From positions 105,298 through 169,297 of the forward strand of contig NZ_VINQ01000002.1 of NCBI RefSeq assembly GCF_008369105.1: a stretch of DNA of 64,000 bases. The letters run 5' to 3'. Position 1 is the first letter of the stretch, and every line of letters starts with the position of its first letter. Under the pieces are notes generated by a model. That model did no database searches. It saw only the letters and a list, made by a program, of their open reading frames with translations, and had not been told where the DNA came from. The DNA is from Aquicoccus porphyridii (lineage in GTDB: Bacteria; Pseudomonadota; Alphaproteobacteria; Rhodobacterales; Rhodobacteraceae). This document shows, piece by piece, positions 1 through 9,330 of the stretch. Both the position numbers and the translations under genes were made by a program.

Positions 1-25
1 GGGCGGGCGGGCCGTGCGCCGGGGG
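1..25. repeat. Partial copy of a GC-rich hairpin element
   Basis: These 25 bases are identical to positions 9350-9374, which are the end of the loop plus the right arm of a perfect hairpin (9331-9375). The left arm would lie outside the window. It sits just past the stop of the first gene, as the second copy sits downstream of the soe genes. Confidence 0.6.
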
Positions 26-38
26 ATTTGCGGCGCGC

Positions 39-1331
39 TCAATCGAAAGGGGTGGGCTTGTCGCCCGCCCCCTGAACCCACTCGTAAATCCCTGCGATCT
101 GGCGCGCCTTCTGCGCCCATGTGAATTTTTCCTCGACCCGGGTCCGCGCCGCCTGCCCCAGCGGCGCCAATGCCGCCGGATCATCGGCGCAATGCTCAAG
201 TGCTGCGCGCATACCTTCCACGATCCGCGCCCGTGGCCCGATCGGCACCTTCATCCCCCAGCCCGGCGCCACCAGTTCGCCCGGCCCGGCATAATCGACC
301 ACGAGAGGCACCAGCCCCAACGCCATCGCCTCGAGCACCACACCGCCGCCGAACTCGCGCACCGACGGGAAGGCCAGCATGTGACAGGCGGCCATCACCT
401 CCTGCACCCGCTCATGCGCCATCCAGCCGTGAAAGCTCACCGCCTCACCGATCCCTTCGCGCAGGGCGAACTCCTTCAACCCCGCCAGCATCGGCCCATC
501 GCCCACCATCTCGATCCGCATCCGCCCCGCCCGCAACAACGGCAGCGCCGCCTCAAGCAGCATGTCGGGCCCCTTGTAGGGTACCATGCGCCCCACGAAA
601 CAGGCGCGCAGCACCTCTCCCTCCGGCGCGGCCACCAGCGAAAACCGCGCCGGATCGATGCCGTTTTCGGGGATATAGACGCATTTGCCCCGATGCCGCG
701 CCGGTATCTCGGATTCGGTATGGCGCGACCCCACCACCACAGCCGCCGCATGGTCGAGCGTCGCCCCCCGCCCCGGCAGCGCCTTGTAGGCGCCGCGCAT
801 ATAGGACAGCCATTCGCGTTCGCGCCGCCGCTCGGCCTCGAACCCCTTGGGCCATGGCACCCCGCCATTGAGCGGCCCCAAAACGAAGGGCACACCGGCC
901 CCGGCGCATTTGCCCGCCAGCGGCGATGAGATCGTGGGCGAAAGCGGCGTCACCCGGTGCACCACGTCATAATCTCCCGCCCGGATCGCCGCCCCGAACC
1001 GGCGCCAGACCAACCGCTCGAAATAGGGGTATGACAGCGCCGAAACCGCCTGCACCATGGTCCAGCCCTTGCCCTGCCCCATGCGCAGCGCCTCGCCCAG
1101 CTTCCACATCGGCCGCGCCAACGCCTCGCTGTCGATGGCGGTGAATGTCTCGCCCTCGACCTCGCCGGCGCGCAGGAATGCCTCGCGGTTGCGCAGTTGC
1201 GTCACGATATGCACATCCGCCACCTCGCGCAGCGCCGTGGCCAGCGACCAGCCCACCAGCGGCACGCTCACCCATTCCGGGTTCGCCGCCTCCGCGATCA
1301 CCAATATGCGCCTGCGCGCTGCCATCCCCAC
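39..1331 (-). CDS. Glycosyltransferase family 4 (GT-B fold)
   Basis: A 430-residue retaining GT-B glycosyltransferase that probably adds a sugar from a nucleotide-sugar to a lipid-linked exopolysaccharide intermediate at the cytoplasmic face. The N-terminal half carries the acceptor-side Rossmann fold. The C-terminal half has the donor-binding signature: [19 protein letters not shown] around residues 242-260, then [19 protein letters not shown] and GPGELV, which contain the E-x7-E motif of GT4 enzymes. It starts one base after the stop of the upstream membrane protein, so the two are probably co-transcribed with the sugar transferase further upstream. Donor and acceptor cannot be read from sequence. 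Confidence 0.85.
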   Translation of the reverse strand: MGMAARRRILVIAEAANPEWVSVPLVGWSLATALREVADVHIVTQLRNREAFLRAGEVEGETFTAIDSEALARPMWKLGEALRMGQGKGWTMVQAVSALSYPYFERLVWRRFGAAIRAGDYDVVHRVTPLSPTISSPLAGKCAGAGVPFVLGPLNGGVPWPKGFEAERRREREWLSYMRGAYKALPGRGATLDHAAAVVVGSRHTESEIPARHRGKCVYIPENGIDPARFSLVAAPEGEVLRACFVGRMVPYKGPDMLLEAALPLLRAGRMRIEMVGDGPMLAGLKEFALREGIGEAVSFHGWMAHERVQEVMAACHMLAFPSVREFGGGVVLEAMALGLVPLVVDYAGPGELVAPGWGMKVPIGPRARIVEGMRAALEHCADDPAALAPLGQAARTRVEEKFTWAQKARQIAGIYEWVQGAGDKPTPFD

Positions 1332-1332
1332 C

Positions 1333-2736
1333 TCACATGATGCTGCGCAATCCGTCCGCGCCCCGTGGCGGCGGCGCGTCGCTGGCCCGCCTGAAAATCC
1401 CCCGGTCCAGCGCCCCCAACATCGCCCCCGACAGCAACCAGGTCAGCGTGGTGATCGTCGCGTTGGGCAAAAGATCGAAAAGGTTGAACCCGAGGATCAA
1501 TGCCAGCGGCCCAAGCCAGGGCGAGATCCGCGCCATGTCCGGCCGCTTGAAACTGCGCCCCGCAAGGATGAAAAGCGGCAGCGCCAGAAGCGCGAACTCG
1601 GCAAAGAACCCAACCCAGCCGAACACCCCGATGGTGATCACCCAACGCCCGTCCGTCACCGTCAGGATCTGACCTGAAACCGGGTCGTGCACATGGTTGC
1701 GCCCCCAGCTTCCCCAGCCAAAGACCGGCTTTTCATAGGCGCGCTCCATCAGCACATCCTCATTGTCGAACCGGAATTCCAGCGATCCCGCCCGCTCAGG
1801 GTCGATCGCTTCCGCCTGCTCGAGCAGGAAATCCGTGGGGATGAACCCGTTCCCCTTGAGGACCGGATAACCGACCGCCAGAATCGCCAGAAGTGCCGCC
1901 ACGCGAAACTGCAACAAACGCCCGCTGAACAGGATCAACGGCACCAGCACCAGCGAATAGACCAGCGCCGCCAGTGACTTGCACAGCACCAGAACCACCC
2001 ACAGATATCCCGTGGCCATCAGAAGATAACCCCTGAGCCTGCCTTGCGTCTCGCGAAAAAGCGCCGCCGCCGCGGCCACGGCCATCAGCGCGAAAACCGC
2101 CACCCACAGCCCGTGATACAGGAACACGATGGGCCGGTAGCCATCGGCCCGCACCATCTGCTCGAAGATATGCTGGAAATAACCGTAGACCCAGACATTG
2201 AGCTGCGGACTCAGCCGCACCTCGACCAGCATCAGCACCGAATAGACCAGCCCCGCCAGCAACAGCGCGATCAATATGTCGCGCTGATCGCGCGCGCGGC
2301 CGAGGAAATTCTGCGCCAGGACGAAAGGCATCAAAAGCATCGCCTGGTTGACCATCAACGCGATCCCCTCGGTCAGCCGCAGCGCCGGAAGGACAACCCG
2401 CCCCCAGACCACCGGCTCGTCATTGGTCAGAACCGTGGCCAGCGGGCTGACCACGAAAACCACCATCAACAACTTGGCAAGGTTCGACCGGGGCAACAGC
2501 CGCAAATCGCGCCCGCGCATCGCCAGCGCCACCAGGAAGGCGCTGATCGACGGCAATGTTTCCTTGGACAGCGCCGGCATCATGGGAAAGTCGAACATGG
2601 CCGGCGGCGGTGGCAGGAACAGGTAAGCCAGCAGAAGCGACCAGATCACCGCCCGCCCGATCTCAAGGCGACGAAAGATCAAAATCGTCACCAGCGGCCA
2701 CAAGGCCAGCACGATCAGGGCAAAGCTGTTGGGCAT
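1333..2736 (-). CDS. Polytopic O-antigen ligase/polymerase-like membrane protein
   Basis: A 467-residue, very hydrophobic protein with about ten or more membrane segments and a large periplasmic-type loop (roughly residues 290-380, with [21 protein letters not shown] and [12 protein letters not shown]). This layout is typical of Wzy polymerases and WaaL-type ligases. I chose the ATG at 2736 because the only upstream in-frame start is a TTG at 2778. Lying between a sugar transferase and a GT4 enzyme, it most likely polymerises or ligates exopolysaccharide units in the inner membrane. Such proteins diverge strongly, so polymerase and ligase cannot be told apart. Confidence 0.75.
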   Translation of the reverse strand: MPNSFALIVLALWPLVTILIFRRLEIGRAVIWSLLLAYLFLPPPPAMFDFPMMPALSKETLPSISAFLVALAMRGRDLRLLPRSNLAKLLMVVFVVSPLATVLTNDEPVVWGRVVLPALRLTEGIALMVNQAMLLMPFVLAQNFLGRARDQRDILIALLLAGLVYSVLMLVEVRLSPQLNVWVYGYFQHIFEQMVRADGYRPIVFLYHGLWVAVFALMAVAAAAALFRETQGRLRGYLLMATGYLWVVLVLCKSLAALVYSLVLVPLILFSGRLLQFRVAALLAILAVGYPVLKGNGFIPTDFLLEQAEAIDPERAGSLEFRFDNEDVLMERAYEKPVFGWGSWGRNHVHDPVSGQILTVTDGRWVITIGVFGWVGFFAEFALLALPLFILAGRSFKRPDMARISPWLGPLALILGFNLFDLLPNATITTLTWLLSGAMLGALDRGIFRRASDAPPPRGADGLRSIM

Positions 2737-2915
2737 GTTCGGGCCTGCATCCCGGCTGCTCGTTAAGGCGTCGAACAACCCTACCAGTCAATTGAAACGC
2801 TGTCCCGCCCTTCCGGCAGGCGCACACCGGAGATCGTCAGAAGTCACGATACGATACAGCCGAAAACCCGGACATTGTTCAGAACCGGGGAGAGATCAGC
2901 CCTCCCTCCGGCTCA

Positions 2916-3605
2916 TCAATATCCCGTGCCGCGCAGGACCACCTTCACCGTCGCCGCGATCACCCGCAAATCGGTCATCGGGGACATCTGGCGGAAATAA
3001 TTGGTGTCATAGGTGGCACGTTCCGAGAACGAACTCTCGTTGCGCTCGCTCACCTGCCAGAAACCGGTGATGCCCGGGCGCATTTCGTAATAGGCCGCAC
3101 CGGGATAGATCTCGCGCTGTTCGACCATCATCGGGCGCGGCCCGACAATCGACATGTCGCCCCAAAGCACGTTGAGCAGTTGCGGCAACTCGTCAAGCGA
3201 TGTCTTGCGGATGAACTGCCCGAACCCCGTGACCCGCGGATCGGACTTGAGCTTCTGGGTGCGGTCCCATTCCGCCTTGGCCTCGGCATCGCGCGCCAGG
3301 TAGGCGTCAAGCACCTGATCGGCCCCCGCCACCATCGAGCGCAACTTGAACATGCGGAACACCCGCCCATCCTTGCCCACCCGTTTCTGGACATAAATCG
3401 GCGACCGTCCATCGAGCGCGATGATCGCCATCAGCGGCACCAGGATCGCCACGGTCGGCACCAGCGCAATCAGCACGATCGCCACATCCAGCACACGCTT
3501 GACCCAGTTGCGATAGGCACCCTGCCCTTTGCGGATCGGGGCATCGCTCTCAATCAGCCGCTTTAGCCGGGCGGCATCGAAAATGTCAGCAACATGTTGA
3601 CTCAC
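2916..3605 (-). CDS. Undecaprenyl-phosphate sugar phosphotransferase (bacterial sugar transferase family)
   Basis: The priming enzyme that moves a sugar-1-phosphate onto undecaprenyl phosphate to start a repeat unit. The 229-residue protein has one N-terminal membrane segment (LDVAIVLIALVPTVAILVPLMA) followed by the conserved domain: PIYVQKRVGKDGRVFRMFKLRSM, the TSLDELPQLLNVLWGDMSIVGPRP block, and the C-terminal RPGITGFWQVS. I prefer the GTG start at 3605, which has GGGGA about nine bases upstream; an ATG at 3758 would add 51 residues unlike the family. It is the short WcaJ/ExoY type, without the long multi-spanning N-terminal part. It faces the gene-free kilobase that probably holds its promoter. 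Confidence 0.9.
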   Translation of the reverse strand: MSQHVADIFDAARLKRLIESDAPIRKGQGAYRNWVKRVLDVAIVLIALVPTVAILVPLMAIIALDGRSPIYVQKRVGKDGRVFRMFKLRSMVAGADQVLDAYLARDAEAKAEWDRTQKLKSDPRVTGFGQFIRKTSLDELPQLLNVLWGDMSIVGPRPMMVEQREIYPGAAYYEMRPGITGFWQVSERNESSFSERATYDTNYFRQMSPMTDLRVIAATVKVVLRGTGY

Positions 3606-3800
3606 AACTAAAATTCCCCAAGTGATACGCAACAGGCATTGCGTATGAAAGCCAAAGCTATACCGCCTACCCGACCAGCAGTTTCCCCGCCCTGTCAGGC
3701 GGTTTCGTTGAAAAGACTCGAATAGCAGCAGAGCCGTGTCACATATTTTCCCTCGCATGAGGGAAGGCCCCGCATGCGCTCCGCTTCCGGTTGGATCGCT

Positions 3801-3826
3801 TCATGCGTCTAGCCCCAAACGCATGA
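3801..3826. repeat. 8-bp inverted repeat upstream of the sugar transferase
   Basis: TCATGCGT and ACGCATGA form perfect arms around a 10-base spacer. The repeat lies about 200 bases upstream of the GTG start of the priming sugar transferase. It could be an operator or a small hairpin; no T-run follows on the plus strand. Confidence 0.4.
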
Positions 3827-4580
3827 AAAACATGATGATCTGAACCATCGCAGATACACCATGTTGTGCCGACACCCCCCCTCACAGTCAATCTGGCCGA
3901 TAGATAGGGGCAACCCATCCAATCGATAGCCGATCACGCAGCGCGGATTTCAACCCTACCGAGAACCCCGCCGACACCCCGCCCTCGAAGGCTCCACCAC
4001 CGCCCGGTTTTGCGCACTGTTCTGTGGCCATGGATAAAGCCGACCCTCGGCACAATTTTCCGGTTCGGTTTTCGACTCCTTTGTGGGGATACAGGAAACA
4101 ATACACCGGGAATGTTTCCAAAGCGCGCCACGCGGCAACAGATATTCCAGTTCCAAAACAGGAACAGGTTGCAACTGTTGATCCTCTTGCAGTCCCGTTT
4201 CGCCACGGACAAGGCCGAATCTCGCCCGATTTCCCCGAGCACCCCTGTTGTGCAGACCGTTTCCTTGCCAGCAACAGACACGCCAAAGGCGAGTGCGAGC
4301 CAGTCGCAAGCTGATCTCCGGCTCGGACCCCGCCTCGTCAAAATCCCGAAATCAGCGCAACTTGATTCGCATTTTCGCCAGATTTGACCGAATCACTGCC
4401 ATGCTTGTGCCGCATTTTTCATACCCGGCACCCTGCCCCGTCACGGGCAAAACCCCGGTCATTACAGGCGCCAAACCACCAACAGCACAGGCACTGATCC
4501 AATATCCATCACATTTCACGGTGTCATGATGTCGTTTCATAGAATAATCGTTTGGAAGTTGCGGATTTCGCCACCTAGGG

Positions 4581-4607
4581 TGACGTCACATTCGGATATC
4601 GCGATAT
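4581..4607. promoter_or_regulatory. Two palindromes directly upstream of soeA (possible operator)
   Basis: TGACGTCA (4581-4588) and the 12-base perfect palindrome ATATCGCGATAT (4596-4607) sit 25-51 bases before the soeA start codon, in a stretch clearly more AT-rich than the genes around it. The position suits a repressor site or promoter-proximal element. A purine-rich ribosome site (AGGAACAGGG) follows at about 4614-4623. The binding protein is unknown. Confidence 0.4.
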
Positions 4608-4631
4608 AACGATCAGGAACAGGGCCATCAC

Positions 4632-7466
4632 ATGACGGATACAAGGATCGCGGCACGCCCCTCTCCCAAGGTCTCGGACGAGGTGCGCAAGACGACATGC
4701 TACATGTGTGCCTGCCGTTGCGGCATCGACGTGCATCTCGAGAATGGCAAGATCAAGTATATCGAGGGCAACCGCGATCACCCGGTCAATCAGGGCGTGC
4801 TCTGCGCCAAGGGCAGCGCCGGGATCATGCAGCATTACGCGCCCTCGCGCCTGCGCGCGCCATTGAAGCGCACCGGCCCGCGCGGCTCGGGCCAGTTCGA
4901 GGAAATCACCTGGGACGAGGCCTACGAGATCGCAGCCTCTTGGCTCAAACCGATCCGCGACACCGACCCCTCGAAACTCGCCTTCTTCACCGGCCGCGAC
5001 CAAAGCCAAAGCTTCACCTCCTTCTGGGCACAGGCGTTCGGCACGCCCAACTATGCCGCGCATGGCGGTTTCTGCTCGGTCAACATGGCGGCGGCGGGGA
5101 TCTACACGATGGGCGGCGCCTTCTGGGAATTCGGCCAGCCCGATTGGGACCGCACCCGCCTCTTCATGATCTTCGGCGTGGCCGAGGATCATGACTCCAA
5201 CCCGATCAAGATCGGTCTTGGCAAGCTCAAGAAGAACGGCGGCCGCGTCATTGGCGTCAACCCGATCCGCTCGGGCTATAACGCCATTGCCGATGACTGG
5301 ATCGGCATCACGCCCGGCACCGACGGGCTTTTCATCCTGTCGATGATCCACGAGCTTCTGAAGGCCGGCAAGGTCGATCTCGACTACCTCACCCGCTACA
5401 CCAATGCCGGGTTCCTCGTGAACGACAACGCGGACGATCCCGATTACGGCCTTTTCCTGCGCGATGCCGATGGCACGCCACAGGTGATCGACCGCGCCAC
5501 CGGCAAACCCGCAAAATACGATGCGAAAGGCATCAAACCCGATCTCGCGGGTCACCTGCGCAAGGGCGGCATCACCTACAAACCCGCGTTTCAGCTTCTG
5601 GCCGAGAAATATCTCGACCCGCAATACGATGCCGCCAACATCGCCGCCCAATGCGGCCTCACCCCCGAAAAGATCCGCGCCACCGCCGCCGAACTGGCCC
5701 ACGTCGCCTTCGACGAAGAGATCACCCTCGATGTGGAATGGACCGACTGGAAGGGCGAACAGCACAAGACCATGACCGGCCGCCCGGTCTCCTTTCACGC
5801 GATGCGCGGGATCAGCGCCCATTCCAACGGGTTCCAGACCTGCCGCGCGCTCCACATCCTGCAAATCCTCTTGGGCTCGGTCGAGGTTCCGGGCGGTTTC
5901 CGCTTCAAGCCGCCCTACCCCAAACCGCCCGAATCCCACCCCAAACCCCATGCCACCCACCAGCCGGGCAAGCCGCTCGACGGCCCGCATCTCGGCTATC
6001 CGCTCGGCCCCGAACATCTCCTGCTGAACGACGACGGCACCGCCAAGCGCATCGACAAGGCCTACACCTGGGAAAACCCGTTCAGCGCCCATGGCCTCAT
6101 GCACATGGTCATCTCGAACGCCCATGCGGGCGATCCCTACAAGATCGACACGCTCTTCATGTATATGGCCAACATGGCGTGGAACTCGACGATGAACACG
6201 TCACAGGTGATCAACATGCTCACCGACACCGATGAAAACGGCGACTACGTGATCCCGCATTTCATCTATTCCGATGCCTATTCCTCGGAAACCGTGGCCT
6301 ATGCCGATCTCGTCCTGCCCGACACCACCTATCTCGAACGCCACGATTGCATAAGCCTCCTCGACCGCCCGATCTGCGAGGCCGAGGCGGCGGCCGACTC
6401 CATCCGCTGGCCGGTGGTCGAACCGGACCGCGATGTGAAAGGCTTCCAATCCGCGCTCTGCGATCTGGGCGGGCGTCTCGGCCTGCCGGGCTTCGTCAAC
6501 GAGGATGGCAGCCAGAAATTCCGCGACTACGCCCACTACATGGTCAGCCACGAACGCCGCCCCGGCGTCGGCCCGCTCGCCGGGTGGCGCGGCAAGGATG
6601 GCGACAAGGGCGGACGTGGGGAACCCAACCCCGACCAGATCGAGAAATACATCGAAAACGGCGGCTTCTGGATCAACCACATCCCCGAGAACGCGCAATT
6701 CTACAAGCCGTGGAACCAGCATTACCAGGATTGGGCGGTCGAGATCGGCCTCTTCGACGCCGCCGCACCTTACGTCTTCAACCTCTACCTCGAACCGCTG
6801 CGCAAACTGCAACGCGCCGCCGAGGGCCATGGCAAGATCCAGCCGCCCGACCATTTGCGCGAGCAGGTGAAATCCGCAATGACGCCGCTCCCCGAATGGT
6901 ATGAACCCTTCGAGGAGGCCGCCACCGACAAGGGCGAATTTCCCCTCCACGCCCTGACCCAGCGCCCGATGCACATGTATCACTCATGGGGGAGCCAGAA
7001 CGCATGGCTGCGCCAGATCACCGGCGTGAACAGGCTCTTCATCCCCCGCAAGCTTTGGGAAGACCACGGCTTTGCCGAAGGTGACGACTGGGCCTATGTC
7101 ACCTCGCCCCATGGCCGCATCAAGGCCCGCGTCGCCCGGATGGACGCGCTCAACGAAAACACCGTCTGGACATGGAACGCCATCGGCAAGAAACGCGGCG
7201 CATGGGCGCTCTCGGACGACGCACAAGAGGCGACGCAAGGCTTCCTGCTCAACCACCTCATCAACGAGCTGTTGCCGGAAAAGGGCGATGGCCGCCGCTG
7301 GGCAAATTCCGACCCGGTCACGGGTCAGGCCGCATGGTTCGACCTGCGCGTGCGTATCGAAAAGGCCCCGCCGGGCGATCATGTCAGCGAACCCGCGCAC
7401 CCGGCACAGGCATCGCCCGTGGGCCAGGGGCCAAAGGATATCGCCTATGGAGAGGAGTTCAAATGA
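4632..7466 (+). CDS. soeA: Molybdopterin oxidoreductase, SoeA-type sulfite dehydrogenase catalytic subunit
   Basis: A 944-residue DMSO-reductase-family molybdoenzyme. It starts with a [4Fe-4S] motif, C23-x2-C26-x3-C30-x27-C58, followed by AKG, then the molybdopterin domains (GGFCSVN near residue 153, VIGVNPIRSGYNAIADDWIGITPGTDG) and a C-terminal dinucleotide-binding domain. It has no Tat signal, so it should act on the cytoplasmic side. Together with a four-cluster ferredoxin subunit and a DmsC-type anchor this matches SoeABC, which oxidises cytoplasmic sulfite to sulfate and feeds the quinone pool. A TusA-like protein and siroheme synthase nearby, and moeA 8 kb away, fit sulfur and molybdenum metabolism. 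Thiosulfate, polysulfide or other substrates cannot be excluded, since relatives of this family are similar. Confidence 0.8.
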   Translation: MTDTRIAARPSPKVSDEVRKTTCYMCACRCGIDVHLENGKIKYIEGNRDHPVNQGVLCAKGSAGIMQHYAPSRLRAPLKRTGPRGSGQFEEITWDEAYEIAASWLKPIRDTDPSKLAFFTGRDQSQSFTSFWAQAFGTPNYAAHGGFCSVNMAAAGIYTMGGAFWEFGQPDWDRTRLFMIFGVAEDHDSNPIKIGLGKLKKNGGRVIGVNPIRSGYNAIADDWIGITPGTDGLFILSMIHELLKAGKVDLDYLTRYTNAGFLVNDNADDPDYGLFLRDADGTPQVIDRATGKPAKYDAKGIKPDLAGHLRKGGITYKPAFQLLAEKYLDPQYDAANIAAQCGLTPEKIRATAAELAHVAFDEEITLDVEWTDWKGEQHKTMTGRPVSFHAMRGISAHSNGFQTCRALHILQILLGSVEVPGGFRFKPPYPKPPESHPKPHATHQPGKPLDGPHLGYPLGPEHLLLNDDGTAKRIDKAYTWENPFSAHGLMHMVISNAHAGDPYKIDTLFMYMANMAWNSTMNTSQVINMLTDTDENGDYVIPHFIYSDAYSSETVAYADLVLPDTTYLERHDCISLLDRPICEAEAAADSIRWPVVEPDRDVKGFQSALCDLGGRLGLPGFVNEDGSQKFRDYAHYMVSHERRPGVGPLAGWRGKDGDKGGRGEPNPDQIEKYIENGGFWINHIPENAQFYKPWNQHYQDWAVEIGLFDAAAPYVFNLYLEPLRKLQRAAEGHGKIQPPDHLREQVKSAMTPLPEWYEPFEEAATDKGEFPLHALTQRPMHMYHSWGSQNAWLRQITGVNRLFIPRKLWEDHGFAEGDDWAYVTSPHGRIKARVARMDALNENTVWTWNAIGKKRGAWALSDDAQEATQGFLLNHLINELLPEKGDGRRWANSDPVTGQAAWFDLRVRIEKAPPGDHVSEPAHPAQASPVGQGPKDIAYGEEFK

Positions 7467-7633
7467 GCACGTCTCCGACCAGGCACACCACCGGCAATCG
7501 GCGGGACGCACCCGCCCGGGTGGGCGCGAACGCGCCCGCCATGGGGCGGGCGGGCGCGTCCCGTCGCTGCGCGACGGGGACACCCTGCCATCACCCGGCC
7601 CTCACCACTCAAGTCAGAAGGGGCACCGCATGA
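7463..7633 (+). CDS. Possible 56-residue linker ORF between soeA and soeB
   Basis: An ATG overlapping the soeA stop (ATGA) opens a frame of 56 residues whose stop overlaps the soeB start, again as ATGA. The product (begins MSTSPTRHTTG, then mostly Ala, Arg, Gly and Pro) matches no family I know, and much of the sequence is a large hairpin. The ORF may exist mainly to keep ribosomes moving from soeA to soeB (translational coupling) rather than to make a useful protein, or it may be chance. Confidence 0.3.
   Translation: MSTSPTRHTTGNRRDAPARVGANAPAMGRAGASRRCATGTPCHHPALTTQVRRGTA
7502..7578 (+). repeat. Large GC-rich stem-loop region between soeA and soeB
   Basis: Arms 7502-7518 and 7547-7563 pair over 17 positions with one mismatch. 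Inside lies GGGCGCG-AA-CGCGCCC (7522-7537), and immediately downstream CCCGTCGC-TGC-GCGACGGG (7560-7578). There is no T-run, so it is unlikely to be a strong terminator. It resembles an inserted intergenic repeat and could set RNA processing or subunit ratios in the operon. Confidence 0.7.
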
Positions 7634-8361
7634 CCACCCTGCCCACATCGACCGAAAAGAAACTCGGCCTCGCCATCGACCTCGACACCTGCGTCGGCTG
7701 CCATGCCTGCGTGGTGAGTTGCAAGGAATGGAACACCTCGAACTATGGCACACCGCTTTCCGATGAAGACGCCTATGGCGCCGAACCGCACGGCACCTTC
7801 CTCAACCGTGTCCACAGCTTCGAGGCCCAGCCCGAAACCGGATGTTCCCAGACCATCCATTTCCCCAAATCCTGCCTGCATTGCGACGACGCCCCCTGCG
7901 TCACCGTCTGCCCCACCGGCGCCAGCTACAAGCGCACTGAGGACGGCATCGTTCTGGTCAACGAAGACGATTGCATGGGCTGCGGCCTCTGCGCCTGGGC
8001 CTGCCCCTACGGCGCGCGCGAACTGGATCAGCTTTCGGGCGTGATGAAGAAATGCACCCTCTGCATCGACCGCATCTATAACGAGAACATCCCCGAGGAA
8101 GACCGCGTGCCCGCCTGCGTGCGCAGCTGCCCCGCCGGCGCGCGGCATTTCGGCGATTTCGCCGATCCCGACTCGAATGTCTCGAAACTCGTCGCCGAAC
8201 GCGGCGGCATCGACCTCATGCCCGAAATGGGCACCAAGCCGGTCAACAAGTACCTGCCCCCCCGCCCCAAGGACAGGCCCTCCGAGGCCCGGCTCGAAGA
8301 AACCCATAGCGAACCCAAGGGCTTTCTCGCCTGGCTCGACAAGGCATTGGAGGCTATCTGA
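7630..8361 (+). CDS. soeB: 4Fe-4S ferredoxin-type electron-transfer subunit, SoeB-like
   Basis: A 243-residue four-cluster ferredoxin subunit of the DmsB/PsrB/SoeB type, which carries electrons from the molybdoenzyme to the membrane anchor. Cysteine groups are visible in order: CVGCHACVVSC near residues 20-30, CLHCDDAPCVTVCPTGA near 83-99, CMGCGLCAWACPYGA near 116-130, and CTLCIDRI followed by CVRSCPAGARHFGD. No signal peptide is present, so it acts in the cytoplasm with SoeA. The ATG at 7630 overlaps the stop of the preceding 56-codon frame, and its own stop overlaps the soeC start (ATGA), pointing to tight translational coupling. Confidence 0.85.
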   Translation: MTTLPTSTEKKLGLAIDLDTCVGCHACVVSCKEWNTSNYGTPLSDEDAYGAEPHGTFLNRVHSFEAQPETGCSQTIHFPKSCLHCDDAPCVTVCPTGASYKRTEDGIVLVNEDDCMGCGLCAWACPYGARELDQLSGVMKKCTLCIDRIYNENIPEEDRVPACVRSCPAGARHFGDFADPDSNVSKLVAERGGIDLMPEMGTKPVNKYLPPRPKDRPSEARLEETHSEPKGFLAWLDKALEAI

Positions 8362-9233
8362 TGCACCCCGCCCCCTCCGTCATCCTCTTCACCGCCCTCT
8401 CCGGCCTCGGGTTCGGCCTTCTGGCATGGCTCGGCCTCGGCCTTCCCCCCGTCACCGGCTGGGTCGCCTTCACCTTCTACTTCATCGGTTACGCGCTGGC
8501 CGTGGGCGGACTCCTGAGTTCCGTCCTCCACCTCGCCAACCCGAAAAACGCGATCAAGGCCTTCTCGCAATGGCGCAGTTCGTGGCTCTCGCGCGAAGGC
8601 ATCATGGCGATCCTCTCGCTCTCGGTGATCGCGATCCACGCCATCGGCACGATCTTCTTCGCCACCCGCCTGCCCGCCATCGGCGCGCTCGGCACAGGGC
8701 TCGCCCTCGTCACCGTCTTCACCACCTCGATGATCTACACCCAGCTCAAGTCAGTTCCGCGCTGGAACACCCCGCTCACCCCGATCCTGTTTCAACTCTG
8801 GGCGCTCGGCGGCGGCGCGCTGCTGGCCGGGCAATTCGGTGCCGCGGCGATCCTGCTCGCCATCCTCGGCATCATGCAGGTCCTCGCATGGATGCAGGGC
8901 GACGCCCGCGGCGCCACCGGAGAAAGCACCATCGAGACCGCCACCGGCCTCGGCCGCATCGGCAAGACCCGCCTTCTGGAATCGCCCCATACCGGGCAGA
9001 ATTACCTCTTGAAGGAAATGGCCTTCACCGTCGGGCGCAAACACGCGCTCAAACTGCGCGTCATCGCGCTGCTTTGCGCCGTGGTGCTGCCGGTGGCCCT
9101 GATCGCGATCTTCCCCGCCACCCACGCGCTCGCCCTCCCGGTGATCGCGCTCCACCTCGTCGGGCTTCTCGCCGCCCGCTGGCTCTTCTTCGCCGAGGCC
9201 TCCCACGTGGTGCGCCTCTATTACGGCAAGTAG
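8361..9233 (+). CDS. soeC: DmsC-type membrane anchor subunit, SoeC-like
   Basis: A 290-residue inner-membrane protein with about eight hydrophobic segments, of the DmsC family. It anchors the SoeAB catalytic unit and passes electrons to quinone. The start overlaps the soeB stop by four bases. Between segments are loops such as NPKNAIKAFSQWRSSWLSREGI and RLLESPHTGQNYLLKEMAFTVGRKHALKLR that are typical of DmsC-like anchors in this complex. Assignment as SoeC rests mainly on operon context with SoeA and SoeB. Confidence 0.8.
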   Translation: MHPAPSVILFTALSGLGFGLLAWLGLGLPPVTGWVAFTFYFIGYALAVGGLLSSVLHLANPKNAIKAFSQWRSSWLSREGIMAILSLSVIAIHAIGTIFFATRLPAIGALGTGLALVTVFTTSMIYTQLKSVPRWNTPLTPILFQLWALGGGALLAGQFGAAAILLAILGIMQVLAWMQGDARGATGESTIETATGLGRIGKTRLLESPHTGQNYLLKEMAFTVGRKHALKLRVIALLCAVVLPVALIAIFPATHALALPVIALHLVGLLAARWLFFAEASHVVRLYYGK

Positions 9234-9264
9234 CGACCATCCCGACAGGCCTCCAGCCCCCGCT

Positions 9265-9287
9265 CTTTCTTGGGAAAAATACTCAAA
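9265..9287 (-). repeat. Dispersed 23-base 3'-end repeat, copy A
   Basis: Read on the minus strand (TGAGTATTTTTCCCAAGAAA and three more bases), this is identical to 20716-20738 on the plus strand. It lies about 30 bases after the soeC stop. Confidence 0.7.
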
Positions 9288-9330
9288 CCGGCCTCGCCAT
9301 AATCGCAACGCCGAACCTCAAAGCGCAAAG

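Larger units (their letters stand above)
3606..4631. other. Gene-free divergent region with several inverted repeats
   Basis: About one kilobase between the divergent sugar transferase and soeA genes. Short overlapping reading frames exist on both strands, but none has a family signature, a good ribosome site or neighbour-like codon usage. The stretch is less GC-rich than the flanks. It holds several inverted repeats: 3801-3826, GGAAACA/TGTTTCC at about 4093-4118, GTTCC/GGAAC near 4149, and two palindromes just before soeA. It may be a long regulatory region or could hide an unrecognised small RNA. Confidence 0.6.

Noticed and set aside
3888-4387. Overlapping small frames on both strands in the gene-free kilobase
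   Set aside because: Several frames overlap each other on both strands with no ribosome site, no family and no codon bias. Possible, but not supported.
4384-4412. TTGACC at 4384 as the soeA promoter
   Set aside because: No acceptable -10 box at 16-18 bases, and it is over 200 bases from the start codon.
4575-6125. A 516-codon frame antisense to soeA
   Set aside because: Shadow of a strongly conserved molybdoenzyme; no recognisable motif and no sensible start.
7502-7578. A transcription terminator between soeA and soeB
   Set aside because: The stem is strong but lacks a T-run, and soeB-soeC would then have no visible promoter.
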